NCBI GenBank assembly: GCA_014898425.1
Contig: RCSZ01000014.1
Location: 1 to 64,000 of the forward strand
Reading direction: 5' to 3'
DNA from: Botryotinia globosa
Taxonomy: Eukaryota > Ascomycota > Leotiomycetes > Helotiales > Sclerotiniaceae
Length of the DNA stretch: 64,000 nucleotides
In this document: positions 31,015-42,289 of the stretch, one piece after another
How positions within the stretch are numbered: the stretch's first letter is position 1
Layout: the number at the start of each line of letters is the position of its first letter
The notes under the pieces: generated by a model
Told to the model about the DNA's origin: nothing
The model's database searches: none
The model's input: the letters and a program-made list of their open reading frames with translations, nothing else
Translations under genes and position numbers: made by a program

Positions 31015-33397
31015 TTTGTAATCTTACTTCTGAAAGCTTGCAGGCGATATTATACAACTTATTACAAGAATAGACCCTGAAGTTGGGGAAGTTGAGATGA
31101 TTTTGATAGACGGGAATGTTTGAATGTTTGAATCCTAGCTTGGAGAACTATCGATCATTGATGTTATTAATGATTAGTCTTTTAAGATATTATAGTAGAT
31201 GGTCTGATCGACATTGTATCTCATTTCCATTTCCATGAGAAATATTACCAAGAGAGACATGACATGGCGAACAAGGAAACTAGAAATATACAGAGTATAG
31301 ATAGATAGACTTTTGGGGAAATTATAGACTTGGAGAGTATATTTAGAGTTATTATAGAAATAGTCACGAGTGATGAGAGGATTAGGAAAACATCAACTCA
31401 AATGTCAAGAAATGTTCCGAATTCTGATATGATATGATGATAAGATAGATAGATGGAGATATAGTTTTGCAAAAGGGTATTTACATTGACGACCTAGGTA
31501 GGTGGTAGGTAGGTAGGTAGTGGCAATTTAGAGCAGGAACAAACTTTCAATAATACTCACAGATACCACCAACCATACATTATGAATTTATGATACATAC
31601 CACACAAGCTTCCTCTCTTCCTCTCTTCCTCTCTTCTGATTCCAACCTTGTTCCGAGGTTTATCTCGACCAAACAAATTCATTCATTCATCACGGTGTAT
31701 TTGTTTTGATTGAATCTCACGGGTGACGTTACAGTACGAATAACATCAATTCTTCTCTCCTCATCGAATCCCTCTATGGAAACACAAAACACATTCCTCT
31801 GAAATCAAAAGACGAGGCGACGGCAGCAGTAACAGCAACCAAGACAAACACTAGGACTACTACCACTACTACCTAAACACTTTACTCTTATCGATATAAT
31901 CAATCAATCAAATCAAATCAAATCAAATCAATCAAGCCACGAGCGAGTCCTCAATCTTCCCCCCCAAAGTTCCGATATCACGGTCATAGCCATCCCATCC
32001 CGCTGCCAGCTAAGAAAATCTAATTTCGTAGCACGTTCGCTCGGGCTGCGAAAGATACCTTGAACCCTGGCAAGGAAAAAGTAAAAACCACCGAGAGTTA
32101 CAGAGGACATAGTAGGAGACTGCGTGAGTGGACTGGGTGGACTGAGTGGACTGAGTGAGTGGAGTTTTGAATTTTGAGAGAAGTTAGAAGGAGAAGAAAA
32201 GGGAGAGAGAAGGGAAAAATGTTTGTCTGAGGGTGTCACTTGTTGTCTCACATAACCAAACCGGCACAAAACCTTGGGAATTATACGTCAATACAGTCAA
32301 GTCAGTCAAGTCAGTACCTGATACACATAATACATGATCGAAAATACCCAAGGAGGGACGAGCCGACCGAAAGCAATTTGTTGGATCGAAAACGAAACGA
32401 AACCAAACGAAACGAAACGAAACCATTTACTAATTTACTCTGATTCATTTCTATTCACGATTGTCTCTTTTCCCTCTTCCCACGACGGTCACTCTCACTG
32501 CCACTGCCACTGCCACTCTCACCCTCACTCTCCCGTCACCCTCACTCTCCCGTCACCCTCACTACCACCTGCACTTCCAACCACACATTCATTTTCCGTT
32601 ACCTATCTGGGTATCTAGTATCTAGTATCTGGTATCTGGTATCTCGTATGTCATTCGTCTAACACGATAAAACCACCAAAAAATAACATAATAACCTACT
32701 ACCGACCGATTGCAACCATTCCATTTCCAAATTCCCCCTTCGTTCATTACCTAGGTATTTACAAACCAAAAAAACCAAAAAAAAACCAAAAAAAAAACTC
32801 TTCTTGTCGGTCCAACGTCTTAGATCTTAAGTTTATTAATCGAAATTTGGAAGACGCATTCGATTGCTGTCTTCTCTTATTAACTCTTTCTTCTACTCTA
32901 TCCATCCATACATACATACATACAACTTTTACCAACCATTTATTTCCCAACATCTGCGACGTGTCGAAACCCTTTCACGCCCCCCGGAAGGAAAAACAAT
33001 AATAATCAAAGCGTTCGTAATCATTGTACGAGAACCACTCAAGTACACTACACCAAAACCAATAGCCCGACTGAACCCCCAATTCGATCTTCGTCCGGTC
33101 ATTTCGAAGCACCTCTCGTTTGTGCTCGAATACGTTGAATACCTTCTTCAACCAATTCGAAACTGCATCGCATTGTCATTCTCCACAGCTACAACAACAC
33201 GTACAGTTGGTGGTTATATTGTTCAGGAAAGGGAAAGATTGGCTGAGGGTAAGATACGTCCAAGATCTTATATCAATTACACAATCTCTACATTTTGCCT
33301 AAATGTTCAATGTAGAGTGGCTGAATGCAATTGGAGATTGGTGACTAATATGGCTACATATAGGAAGCCCCGAAAATTTGTCGTCAGACAATTCACA
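31015..33397. other. Long intergenic/5' leader region of the membrane sensor gene
   Basis: No confident gene. A 60-residue minus-strand frame at 31928-32110 (MSSVTLGGFYFFLARVQGIF...) is the only small candidate. Short tandem runs are common (TAGG near 31500, TCCTCTCT near 31615, AATCA near 31910, CACTGC/CACCCT near 32495-32560, GTATCT near 32612). From about 32860 to 33397 the plus frame is open. This is probably the 5' leader of the gene at 33398, with an intron at 33249-33363 (GTAAGA...CTAAT...TAG). Confidence 0.45.
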
Positions 33398-34753
33398 ATG
33401 TCTTCTAACACTACAAGTATGGCAACCAGTGCGCCTGCAGTTGCTTCTCCTGAGGTCCCTTCGGCGACTTCAGTGTCTTTAATATCCACATCATCCACCG
33501 TTGCTCCTTCGTCGAGTGCAATTGCTAACACAACTCCATCGACTACAGTCACCAGTGCTGATACTGCAACGACACCCCCTACAGTATTGCCCACGACACA
33601 ATCATCAACAGAAACAACTCCGACGCCAACAACTCCGACGCCAACCACTCCGACGCCAACCACTCCAACGCCGACAACTCCAGTGACAGTCCCGACAACT
33701 CCAGTGACAGTCGCGACAACTCCTACAACTTCCGCTGTTGTTCCTCAACCTACAACTCAACAAACCACAGAAGCTGCTACAACTCCCGCAACAACTGCCG
33801 ACCCTGCACAATCTTCTTCAGTTGTCGTATCTGTCGTTACTGTAACTCCAACGGATGGCATATCGTCTGGACAAGTCACGACCAAATACATCACATCTAC
33901 TCAAGCCGTTACATCTAGAGCATCTTCTACATCGTCGACTTCATCTTCTGCAACAGCTTCCGGAACAGCCGGCCTTGGCAATGCAGGATCGAGTAATTCG
34001 GGTAGTAAAGGAATCTCAAGTGGAGGAACAATTGCTATCGCAGTCGTTGTACCGATCGTCGCCGTTGCTGCTTTGATTGCTGCTGGATTATTCTTCTGGA
34101 GAAGACGCAAGCAACGTAAGGATGCGGAAGAAATGAGACGAAAGGAAGTTGAGGAATATGGATACAACCCCAACAACGATCCCACTATTCCAGCCGTAGG
34201 ATCAGGAGGAAGTGATGGGCCATTCGAAATGCGCGAAGAGGAAGGGTCGGGATATCGTGGATGGGGAACTACGGCCGTGGCATCATCAGGAAGAAAGGCC
34301 TCGACAACATTATCTGGTGGTCAATCAGCAGGTGGAATTGGTATGGCTTATTCGGATGGATCGCCGACTCATGCACTTTCCGATACTCGATCTGACAATC
34401 CTTTAGTTGATCACCATGAAGATGAAGGTATGGGCGTCATGGGACCAGCTACAGCGGGAAATCGTGACATAAATCGTGGGCCATCAAATGCTTCTTCATC
34501 GTACAGTGCCGCTGGCCGATCAGATGGATCAGGCGAAGCTGGATATAATGGAGGTGGACAATATTATGATCAATACGGAGGCGCCGGTGGAAACCCATAC
34601 ACCGATGCAACACCATATGGAAGTCCACAAAATCGAGCTGAAGCTGCGGGTCAACCAATTATACGTGATGTATCAGCGAGAAGAAACACACGAATCGAAA
34701 ATCCATCGCATTACCCAGGTCAACAAAGCGCGGGTATTTCACAAAACTTTTAA
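33398..34753 (+). CDS. Ser/Thr-rich single-pass membrane protein, Mid2-like cell-surface sensor type
   Basis: 451 residues from the ATG at 33398 (TCACAATGTC). I preferred this start because a likely leader intron (33249-33363, 115 bases) would put upstream ATGs out of frame. Residues 1-200 are Ser/Thr/Pro-rich, including a PTPTT repeat (about 76-95), typical of O-mannosylated fungal surface domains. One strong membrane segment is at about 211-234 (GTIAIAVVVPIVAVAALIAA), followed by RRRKQRK and a 210-residue Gly/Ser/Tyr-rich tail. This is the layout of Mid2/Wsc-type sensors and many fungal orphans. No classical signal peptide is seen, so the membrane segment may act as signal anchor. Function is inferred from layout only. 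Confidence 0.65.
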   Translation: MSSNTTSMATSAPAVASPEVPSATSVSLISTSSTVAPSSSAIANTTPSTTVTSADTATTPPTVLPTTQSSTETTPTPTTPTPTTPTPTTPTPTTPVTVPTTPVTVATTPTTSAVVPQPTTQQTTEAATTPATTADPAQSSSVVVSVVTVTPTDGISSGQVTTKYITSTQAVTSRASSTSSTSSSATASGTAGLGNAGSSNSGSKGISSGGTIAIAVVVPIVAVAALIAAGLFFWRRRKQRKDAEEMRRKEVEEYGYNPNNDPTIPAVGSGGSDGPFEMREEEGSGYRGWGTTAVASSGRKASTTLSGGQSAGGIGMAYSDGSPTHALSDTRSDNPLVDHHEDEGMGVMGPATAGNRDINRGPSNASSSYSAAGRSDGSGEAGYNGGGQYYDQYGGAGGNPYTDATPYGSPQNRAEAAGQPIIRDVSARRNTRIENPSHYPGQQSAGISQNF

Positions 34754-36023
34754 TTCGGATAGCATGCGGTTTAAATTGTGACGATCTCTTTCATCCATCT
34801 ATGCGATGCACACACCCACGTGCTCATCAAAAGTTTCATTTCGGAAGCCGTGCTCCTTTTCTTAATATGTGGTGGGATTGAATGAAAAGGGAATTTTGAG
34901 GGGCACAGCTTTGTAGTCATTATATCACAAATACCATTATGGGGGAGTGGAATGGCGTTTTTTCTTTCTTTTTTGAGTCTTGATGAATGGCTTCTTTTCT
35001 CCTTTTCTTTCTTTCTTTCTTTGGAGGCCAGCTAGCCTACGATAAACTAGTCTGAGGTGTAGTGGCTTTCTTTTGTTTGATATTGTGGTGGATTGATGAA
35101 TGAGTTGGAGGAGGTGAGAGAGCAGTGTTCTATGAGAGTACCTAGCGCGCTGGAGACGAGGGGAAAACTAGAGAGACTGCGGGGTGAAGGATTATGGAGC
35201 GCGCGGAGGGGCTCTTGGCATTAGCGTTGGCGAGGATGATGATGATGGTGTGTCTGTTGTCGTAGGAGATACAAACAGCGAACGATGGGTGGAAGATATC
35301 TACCTAGCGCAAGAATACCTAGTGGAGAGTGGCATATACAAAATGAAATGATACATTTTGAACCAGTGTTGATTGGTTTTTAGGTTTGTGATGTGATGCG
35401 ATATGATCTGTGCACGTATGGGTTGCGTGTATGTGTATATGAGATTTGACTTGTAGTAGAAAGGGTGATGGATGAGATTTTAGACAGGAGAGTGTGAAAT
35501 GCAGATGGATGGATGGGTAATGAGGGTTTATGAGAGCTTTGAGTTTGATGTTGTAAAAAAGAGGGGGAGTAGGTTCCAAGAGAGGAAATTTGGAAAGATG
35601 TTGACGAGAAAGATGCAGATTGAGATTGACATGTGCATTCTATGTAGCTGGTTTTTTGGGAATGGAATACGGGGAGGGCGGTGGGTACTGGTATTGGTAT
35701 GGGGATGAGTATTGGAAGGGGAATTTAGAGGGGGAATTTAGAGGGGGGATGGGTGATTAGGTGAGGTATTAGGGTGTGGGAATGAGGGAGGGGAGGGGAT
35801 GAGGGAGGGGATGTGATAGAGGGGAGGGGATATGATAGAGGGGAGGGGATGTGATAGAGGGGAGGGGATGTGATAGAGGGGAGGGGAAGGATGGATTTGT
35901 AAATGAGTGGAGGAAGGATGTAAGTATGAGTATAGAGTATGAAGTAGGTGTGTAGGTGTATAGGTGTATAGATTTATAGAAATAGAAATATTGAAATATG
36001 TTTTATAGATTTTCTATAAAATA
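34754..36023. other. Intergenic, 3' of the sensor gene
   Basis: 3' UTR and non-coding DNA. It becomes G-rich on the plus strand from about 35660, leading into tandem repeats. No gene is recognised. Confidence 0.5.
35795..35888. repeat. G-rich 19-bp tandem repeat
   Basis: GGGGAGGGGATGTGATAGA-type units are repeated about four to five times with single-base changes (GATATGATAGA in one). Confidence 0.75.
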
Positions 36024-36165
36024 AATGGAGATGGAGATGGAGATGGAGATGGAGATGGAGATGGAGATGGAGATGGAGATGGAGATGGAGATGGAGATGG
36101 AGATGGAGATGGAGATGGAGATGGAGATGGAGATGGAGATGGAGATGGAGATGGAAATGGAGATA
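36024..36165. repeat. (ATGGAG)n hexanucleotide microsatellite
   Basis: About 22 uninterrupted ATGGAG units, then degenerate GGAAATGGAGATAG units. The minus strand reads as an open His-Leu repeat, which is an artefact of the repeat. It marks the border of the 12-kb AT-rich block. Confidence 0.9.
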
Positions 36166-36308
36166 GAAATAGAAAAAGAAAAAGAAAAAAAAAGGAAATG
36201 AAAAAATAAAATAAAATAATAATTGATTCAATCGGTTTAATCTATATAGTTATATTAAGATTATATAATATACGTATATTTAATTTTAACTATTCGTTCG
36301 AAAAGAAT

Positions 36309-36461
36309 ATAAAAGATATAGTATTTATATATTATAAATTCTATATATCTAATTATATTTTATTTTAAGAATTAGCTATATAGGAAAGTAGTAGATTTTA
36401 CATAGATACTATTAAAAGAGCTAATCTCTTTTATATTTGCTTAATCTTTTTAATATAATAG
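36309..36461. repeat. Left arm of a large inverted repeat
   Basis: Matches the complement of 45954-46100 over about 150 bases, for example TAGGAAAGTAGTAG and AAAAGAGCTAATCTCTTT. Differences are mainly transitions, with more T/A in this copy. The arms enclose 9.5 kb that includes the nested elements. Confidence 0.65.
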
Positions 36462-37029
36462 TCATTATATTAAAGTTATTTTTCAAAATGAATATTTTTG
36501 TTTAAGTCGACCACCCTACTTTCGGGCCACCCCTGTTTCGGGCCACCCTTTTACACCAAAAATCACTTTTTAATCTATTAATATCTCTATCAATATTGAA
36601 TATAATTTAATAAAAATTTAAATTTTTATAATTCAAATCACTCTAAATCTATTTTGAAATTTTTAGATTTTTAGGATTTTTCTGAATCGATTTCTAAAGC
36701 TTCGAAATATCGATTTTTAATTACATACAAATTATATACAAATCTAAAATTTTATAAAATCTATAATAACATTTAAGGGAAAATAGCTAAAAATAAATTA
36801 TAAATTTTTATTATAAATTTATAAGATATTTAATTTGGAAGATCTTGAAAAAAAAATTCCTTATAAATAAATATTTAAAAGAATACCCTCAAAATTACAG
36901 GGATTATTTATACTACTCTTAACTCACTATATACTATATCTCTATATTTATTCATTTTTTTGAATTTTTTTTAAATTTCTATATAGATTCAGATTTGAAC
37001 TTTTCAAAAAAATATATAATTTTCTTTTA

Positions 37030-37034
37030 ATAAT
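37030..37034. repeat. Left target-site duplication ATAAT
   Basis: ATAAT directly precedes the 5' LTR. The same five bases follow the 3' LTR at 44847-44851, and the empty site in MITE copy A has ATAAT once. Confidence 0.8.
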
Positions 37035-37309
37035 TGTCAAGGTCACAAGATTATAAGTTATATGAGATCATATAACAGGAAACCCTTGAGCTCCTTTTGT
37101 ATTATAGACTTCTTTGTTTTAGAATATTTCACAAATCTTTTTCTTTTCCGAGATATTCTAAAGATTTAATTTTTAATCTCGAGCTCCTATATCGAAATCA
37201 ATCTACTAAATATAAAATTGTATATTTTCAATAATTTTAGAGAAGTAATAAAAAGTTTTATTCCAAAAATATATCTAAAATTAATTTATTGTTATTTTCT
37301 ATTCTAACA
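37035..37309 (+). repeat. 5' LTR
   Basis: 275 bases, begins TGTCAAGGTCACAAG and ends ATTCTAACA (expected TG...CA type ends). Aligns end to end with 44572-44846; differences are mostly C/T and G/A. Confidence 0.85.
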
Positions 37310-38500
37310 ATTCTTTTTATTCTCTTTTTAAAACAATCTATTAATTTTAAAAACTTTACTTATCAATTAATTATCAATATCATTATAGTTTTTACAAAAA
37401 AAACCTTTAATGATATTATAAATACAAAGTTGTATAATACAACTCTATTTCAATCAAATAGAAATACTAATCAATTCTTATAAGATATTGATATTGATAT
37501 ACAAGCAATTTTATTACAATCAGTTAACGAAGAGAATATAATTCTGATTTAGTAATTTCAAGAAATACAAAAAGATATGGCAATTATAAGAGAAACTTAT
37601 AAAATGGTTATAAATAATATTCTATATATATCAATCCCAATTATCTATAGTAGTCTAATATTTATATCAAATACAATCTATTAAAATTTCATTCTCTTTC
37701 TAAAAAATTTTTCGAAATTATAAAGATTAAAATAATATAAAGAAAAAGATATCAAAAATATAAAAAACTTTTTTTTTTAAATAAAAATTATATTTCAATC
37801 TAATAAAAAATATCATTTTATAATTAATGAAAAGAAAATGTATTATATTATTTAATATTTTGAAAAACAATCTTTAGTAGTATAATATCAATATAAAAAC
37901 AAATCAATTAATAAATAAATGAATTGAAAAGATTTCAAAGAATATATGTATAATACAATTATAAATAAAGAATTCCAATAATAACTATCAATTCAGAAAA
38001 TAATATATATTAAGTAAAAAGAGAATAAAATAATAAATGTTTTTATTATTTATTTAAAAGAATTAAAAGAAGATATTAATTTAAAAATGAATAGTATTTG
38101 AAAGAAAAGGTTTCTATTAAGGTTTTTATCTAAAATAATTTGAAGGATAATCAAATCCTTACAACAATCTAAAACATATAATAATCTTATAAAACAAGTT
38201 TGTAGATTAGAAAATGTAGATAAACTATATCAAAGATTTGAAGTCGAAAAGTTATATTATAATCGAAAATATAATTAATCCCCAATCCAAAATAAAAACT
38301 TTTATAAATACCTCTATTAAAAAGCTAATAAATCTATAAATATAAATAATAAAAATTAAGGATTGAATTAATTCTCAAAATACATTTTGGATAAAACCAA
38401 TAAACCTCCTGCTTATTTGTTATATACAAATCACATACAAATGATCCAATATTATCAATATCAACAAAAAAGATATTACACTATTTATTACTAAAAATCC

Positions 38501-38548
38501 CAAATATATAAATATTATAACAAAAGTTATAGTGAAATTGATTACCCA
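38501..38548 (+). pseudogene. Gag zinc-knuckle relic
   Basis: One frame reads QIYKYYNKSYSEIDYPQ. The Tyr residues and spacing are those of a CCHC knuckle with Cys (and the His) replaced by TAT/TAC codons, as RIP does to TGT/TGC and CAT. Confidence 0.6.
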
Positions 38549-39540
38549 CAAAACAATGAATCTTTTGAATCTATCTGCACAAAAAACATTTAGATCTAAT
38601 AATAATAATAAGTATTCTATTGATATTAGATTTTTAAAAGAAAGAATAAACGATATTTACAATTATAACAACCTTTAATACAAAAAACAAGTTAATAGTA
38701 TTTCAATACTTCATCGATTCAAAAATATAAGTTAATATCATTCAATAAAATAAATATATTAAATAGAATTAAAAACCCTTTCAGAAAAAAACCTTGCTTA
38801 TATCCACAAATAATATTGCAATAGTATTATATAAAGATTATATCTTTTCTATTAAAATAAAAAATATTTGAAGGGAATAAAGGATCTATATTTACGAATT
38901 TATATTAATAGTATTAGATTTATTTCGAATAAATACAATTCTAAATCTTTTTTAATTATAAAGAATTAATTCTAATATCGATTGGAAATCGATATTATTT
39001 TAATATTAATCCCAAATTGATAATCTAAAAATAATTTCAATAAAAAAGTTTTATAAAGAAATAAAGAATAAAATTTAAGTTTTTATAATATTCCTAAAAG
39101 ATAAGGCATTATTTTAGAAAAACAAAGATAATTACTTGATATTTGTATTTTTTTTGTTTACTATTTCTAAAGAATTTGAGGAATATAAGAATATCTTTTT
39201 AAAAAACAAAAATAATCTTTTATCTAATTATTATTTAATAAAATATTATATCGATTTCGAATTCAATTCAATATTTTTTTAGGATTCAATTTATATTTTA
39301 TTAGAATAAGAATTTATAATATTGTAAGAATATTTAAATAAATATTAAAAAAAAGAATAAATAAAATGATTTATTAGTTTTGTAAAGGTATTAATTATAT
39401 TTATTCTCAAAAAAGAGGGAGACTATCGATTATATATCAATTACAAAAGATTAAATTGAATTATAAAAAAGAATAAAACCCTTTTACTCTTTATCAATAA
39501 ATCCTTAAATCACTTTTGACAAAATATTATATTTATCAAG

Positions 39541-39765
39541 TTAGATCTAAGAGATATATATTATTGTATTTATATCTGAGCAAAAGATGAATAGAAAATA
39601 GTATTTTATATACAATATAACTAATATAAATATAAAATAATATTTTTCAATTTAATTAATATTCTAATTATATTTCAGATATATATAAATTAAGTATTAA
39701 TAAATCTAATAAATAATATTTGTATAATATATTTTGATAATATTTTTATCTATTCTAAAAATTGA
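39541..39765 (+). pseudogene. Reverse transcriptase relic
   Basis: LDLRDIYY at 39541, a DE*K block near 39586 matching the Gypsy 'DEWKT' segment, FNLINILIIFQ near 39640 and IYFDNIFIYSKN at 39727. The catalytic YxDD appears as YFDN, one G-to-A change, and stops interrupt the frame. These are the successive landmarks of Ty3/Gypsy reverse transcriptase. Confidence 0.75.
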
Positions 39766-40272
39766 ATTATGTATATAATAGATATTTGAAGAGTTTTTAT
39801 ATAATTTCTTGAATATAAGCTTTACATTAAATTAAAGAAATATATTTTTTATATTAATAAAATTGAATTTTTAGGTTTCATTATTTCAATTACAAATATA
39901 ATTATAAAATCTAGTTAGATTCAGATTATTATCGAATAATTTATATCAAACAGTTTGAAAGATATATAAATGTTTTTTAGCTTTATAAATTTCTATTATT
40001 GATTTATTAGAATTTATTCAACAGTAATCTATAATATAACTATATTGATAAAAAACATATACAAAAAGAAAATAATAATAATATTCAAATAAACAAATAA
40101 AACCCAAAAAGCATTTGAAGTATTGAAAGAAGTTTTCACCTCGATTTCTATTCTTTGATATTTTAACTCATTATTTCATATAATATTTAAAACCAATATA
40201 TTAATATTTATACTAAATTACATATTATCTCAATTATTCTTTAAAAAAACCCCAAAAACATTGATTAAATAA

Positions 40273-40362
40273 TGATATCCCATTATATTTTACTCAAAAA
40301 AACTAATTTCAATAGAATAATAATATTTTATCTATAATTAAGAACTATTAATTATATATATT
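40273..40362 (+). pseudogene. RNase H relic
   Basis: One frame reads YPIIFYSKKLISIE, two stops, YFIYN, stop, ELLIIYI. This corresponds to the conserved 'FYSKKL...E.NY...KELLAI' block of Gypsy RNase H with stop codons in place of Gln/Asn/Lys-type codons. Confidence 0.65.
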
Positions 40363-41253
40363 ACTTTTATAAAATAATATCATTATATAATAGATAATCA
40401 ATATACTATTATAGTTATATTGGATTATAATATATTTCAATATTTTATGATAAAGAAAAGTTTGAATAACTGATAAGCTAGATAAACTGAAATCTTAATA
40501 ATATATAATTTCAAAATAAAATATAGAGTAGAAAAATTAAATTTTATTAATAAATTGTTATATTATTCAAATTATATAATAAATATAAAAGGTATCAATA
40601 ATATACTATTCACATTTCAAAATAAATTGAAAAACAAATCAATAATAACAAAACTATTTCAAAATACTTTTATTGAAAAAACGAAACCTTTATATAATAT
40701 TATAAGTCTTTTATAAAGAGAAAAGTATAATTTGTTATTTTATAAACAATTGTATTTATTGATTAAAATTGATTACAAATAATTGATATTTTATTAAATA
40801 GTTTATATTTTAATAAAAAATGAAATAGTATTTAAATTAGTATTTAAAACAATAAGATTTGTTTTATTATAACTTCAGCAAAATAATAGTTTTATGAAAA
40901 ATAAAGAGTATCTAAATCAAAGATTATATTTTATTGAAATCGTTTTATTTTGATAAATAGATATTAATAAGCTTTTTATATATTATAGAAATATCTATAT
41001 ATTATTAAACTCTATTTTAAAAATAGAAATTCTGAAAACCTATTATAATAATCCTACAAATAAATATTAAGGTATTATAAAAACATTTAAACTTTTAAAA
41101 TCAAAATATTTTTAATCTTTAATAAAAAAAAATATCAAAAACTATATTTAGATATATATAATATATTAATAGATTATTATTAAAAGGTATAAATTATATA
41201 ATAAATTACAAATCTTTTTTATACTTTATAATTCTTGAAAAAAAATAATTATA

Positions 41254-41582
41254 GATTTTATTATAGATTTATTTTTATCAAAATCATATAAGTATATTTA
41301 TAATATGATTTTAATAATTGTAAATAGATTTATAAAACTTATTTGATATATTCTTATAATCAAATCAATTATATTACTAAAACTAGTATAAATATTGATA
41401 TAAAATATATTCAAAGATTTCGAGGTTTTAGAAAGTATTATTTCAAATAAAGGATTACAATTCATAAGCAAATTTTGGGATAGTTTTTTGTTTTATTTGA
41501 GAATACAATATAAGCTTTTAATAATATTTCATTTATAAATCAATGGTTAAATAGAAAGGCAAAATTAGAATCTAATTTATTA
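41254..41582 (+). pseudogene. Integrase core relic
   Basis: DFIIDLFLSKSYKYIYNMIL, then IIVNRFIKLI at 41254 onward holds the first catalytic Asp block. Near 41438 the frame reads IISNKGLQFISKFWDSFLFY and later NG-stop-IERQN, the second Asp/Glu region. The second Asp reads as Asn (AAT). Confidence 0.75.
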
Positions 41583-42150
41583 TATTAATTATTATATTAA
41601 TTATTATTAAAACAATTAGATATTATTATTATCATTTGTAAAATTTATATATAATGTAATATAATATAGTATTATAAATATTACTTTTTTTCAAATAATA
41701 TATAGGTTTCTATTTACTTTTAATTATATTAGTAAGAATATTGATATTATAGGGAAAGCTTTAATTGTATATAAACAAATCGTTTTGTTTAATAAAAAAA
41801 AAAAAGAAATTCAAAGAATTATAATAAGTAGTTATCAATTGTAAAACAAATAAAACAAAAAAAACGATTTTATATCGATATAATATTAGAAATAAAGTAA
41901 TATTGAGTATTTGGAATATTAAATAATTTCAATTGAAAAAAAAGTTTTCGAATAGATTTATAGGTTTTTTTTTAATAATAAATATAAAAACTAATAATCA
42001 AGTGTATAAATTTAAACTATCATCAATCTATAGAATTCATAATATCTTCTATATATTTCTATTAAAACTATAATATAAACAATTGAATATTATAGATTCA
42101 TTGTTATTAAAAGAAATAGATGATTATTTTAAATATAAAGTAGAATGAAT

Positions 42151-42270
42151 TATAATATACAAAAAAAGGGGAAGAGATTTTCAATATTTAATTTGATAAA
42201 AGGATTATTAGTTAATAGAAGATATATAAAAAGTTTTTTATAATTTCAACAATACAAAAAGAGTATTGGA
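42151..42270 (+). pseudogene. Chromodomain relic
   Basis: One frame reads YKKRGRDFQYLI, two stops, KDY, stop, LIEDI, stop, KVFYNFNNTKRVLEKY. This is the conserved 'YLV.WKGY....TWE....' chromodomain pattern with the Trp codons turned into stops. Confidence 0.7.
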
Positions 42271-42289
42271 AAAATATAACAAAAAAAAA

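Noticed and set aside
35974..36231. Minus-strand His-Leu repeat protein
   Set aside because: It arises from the (ATGGAG)n hexanucleotide, which has no stops by construction.
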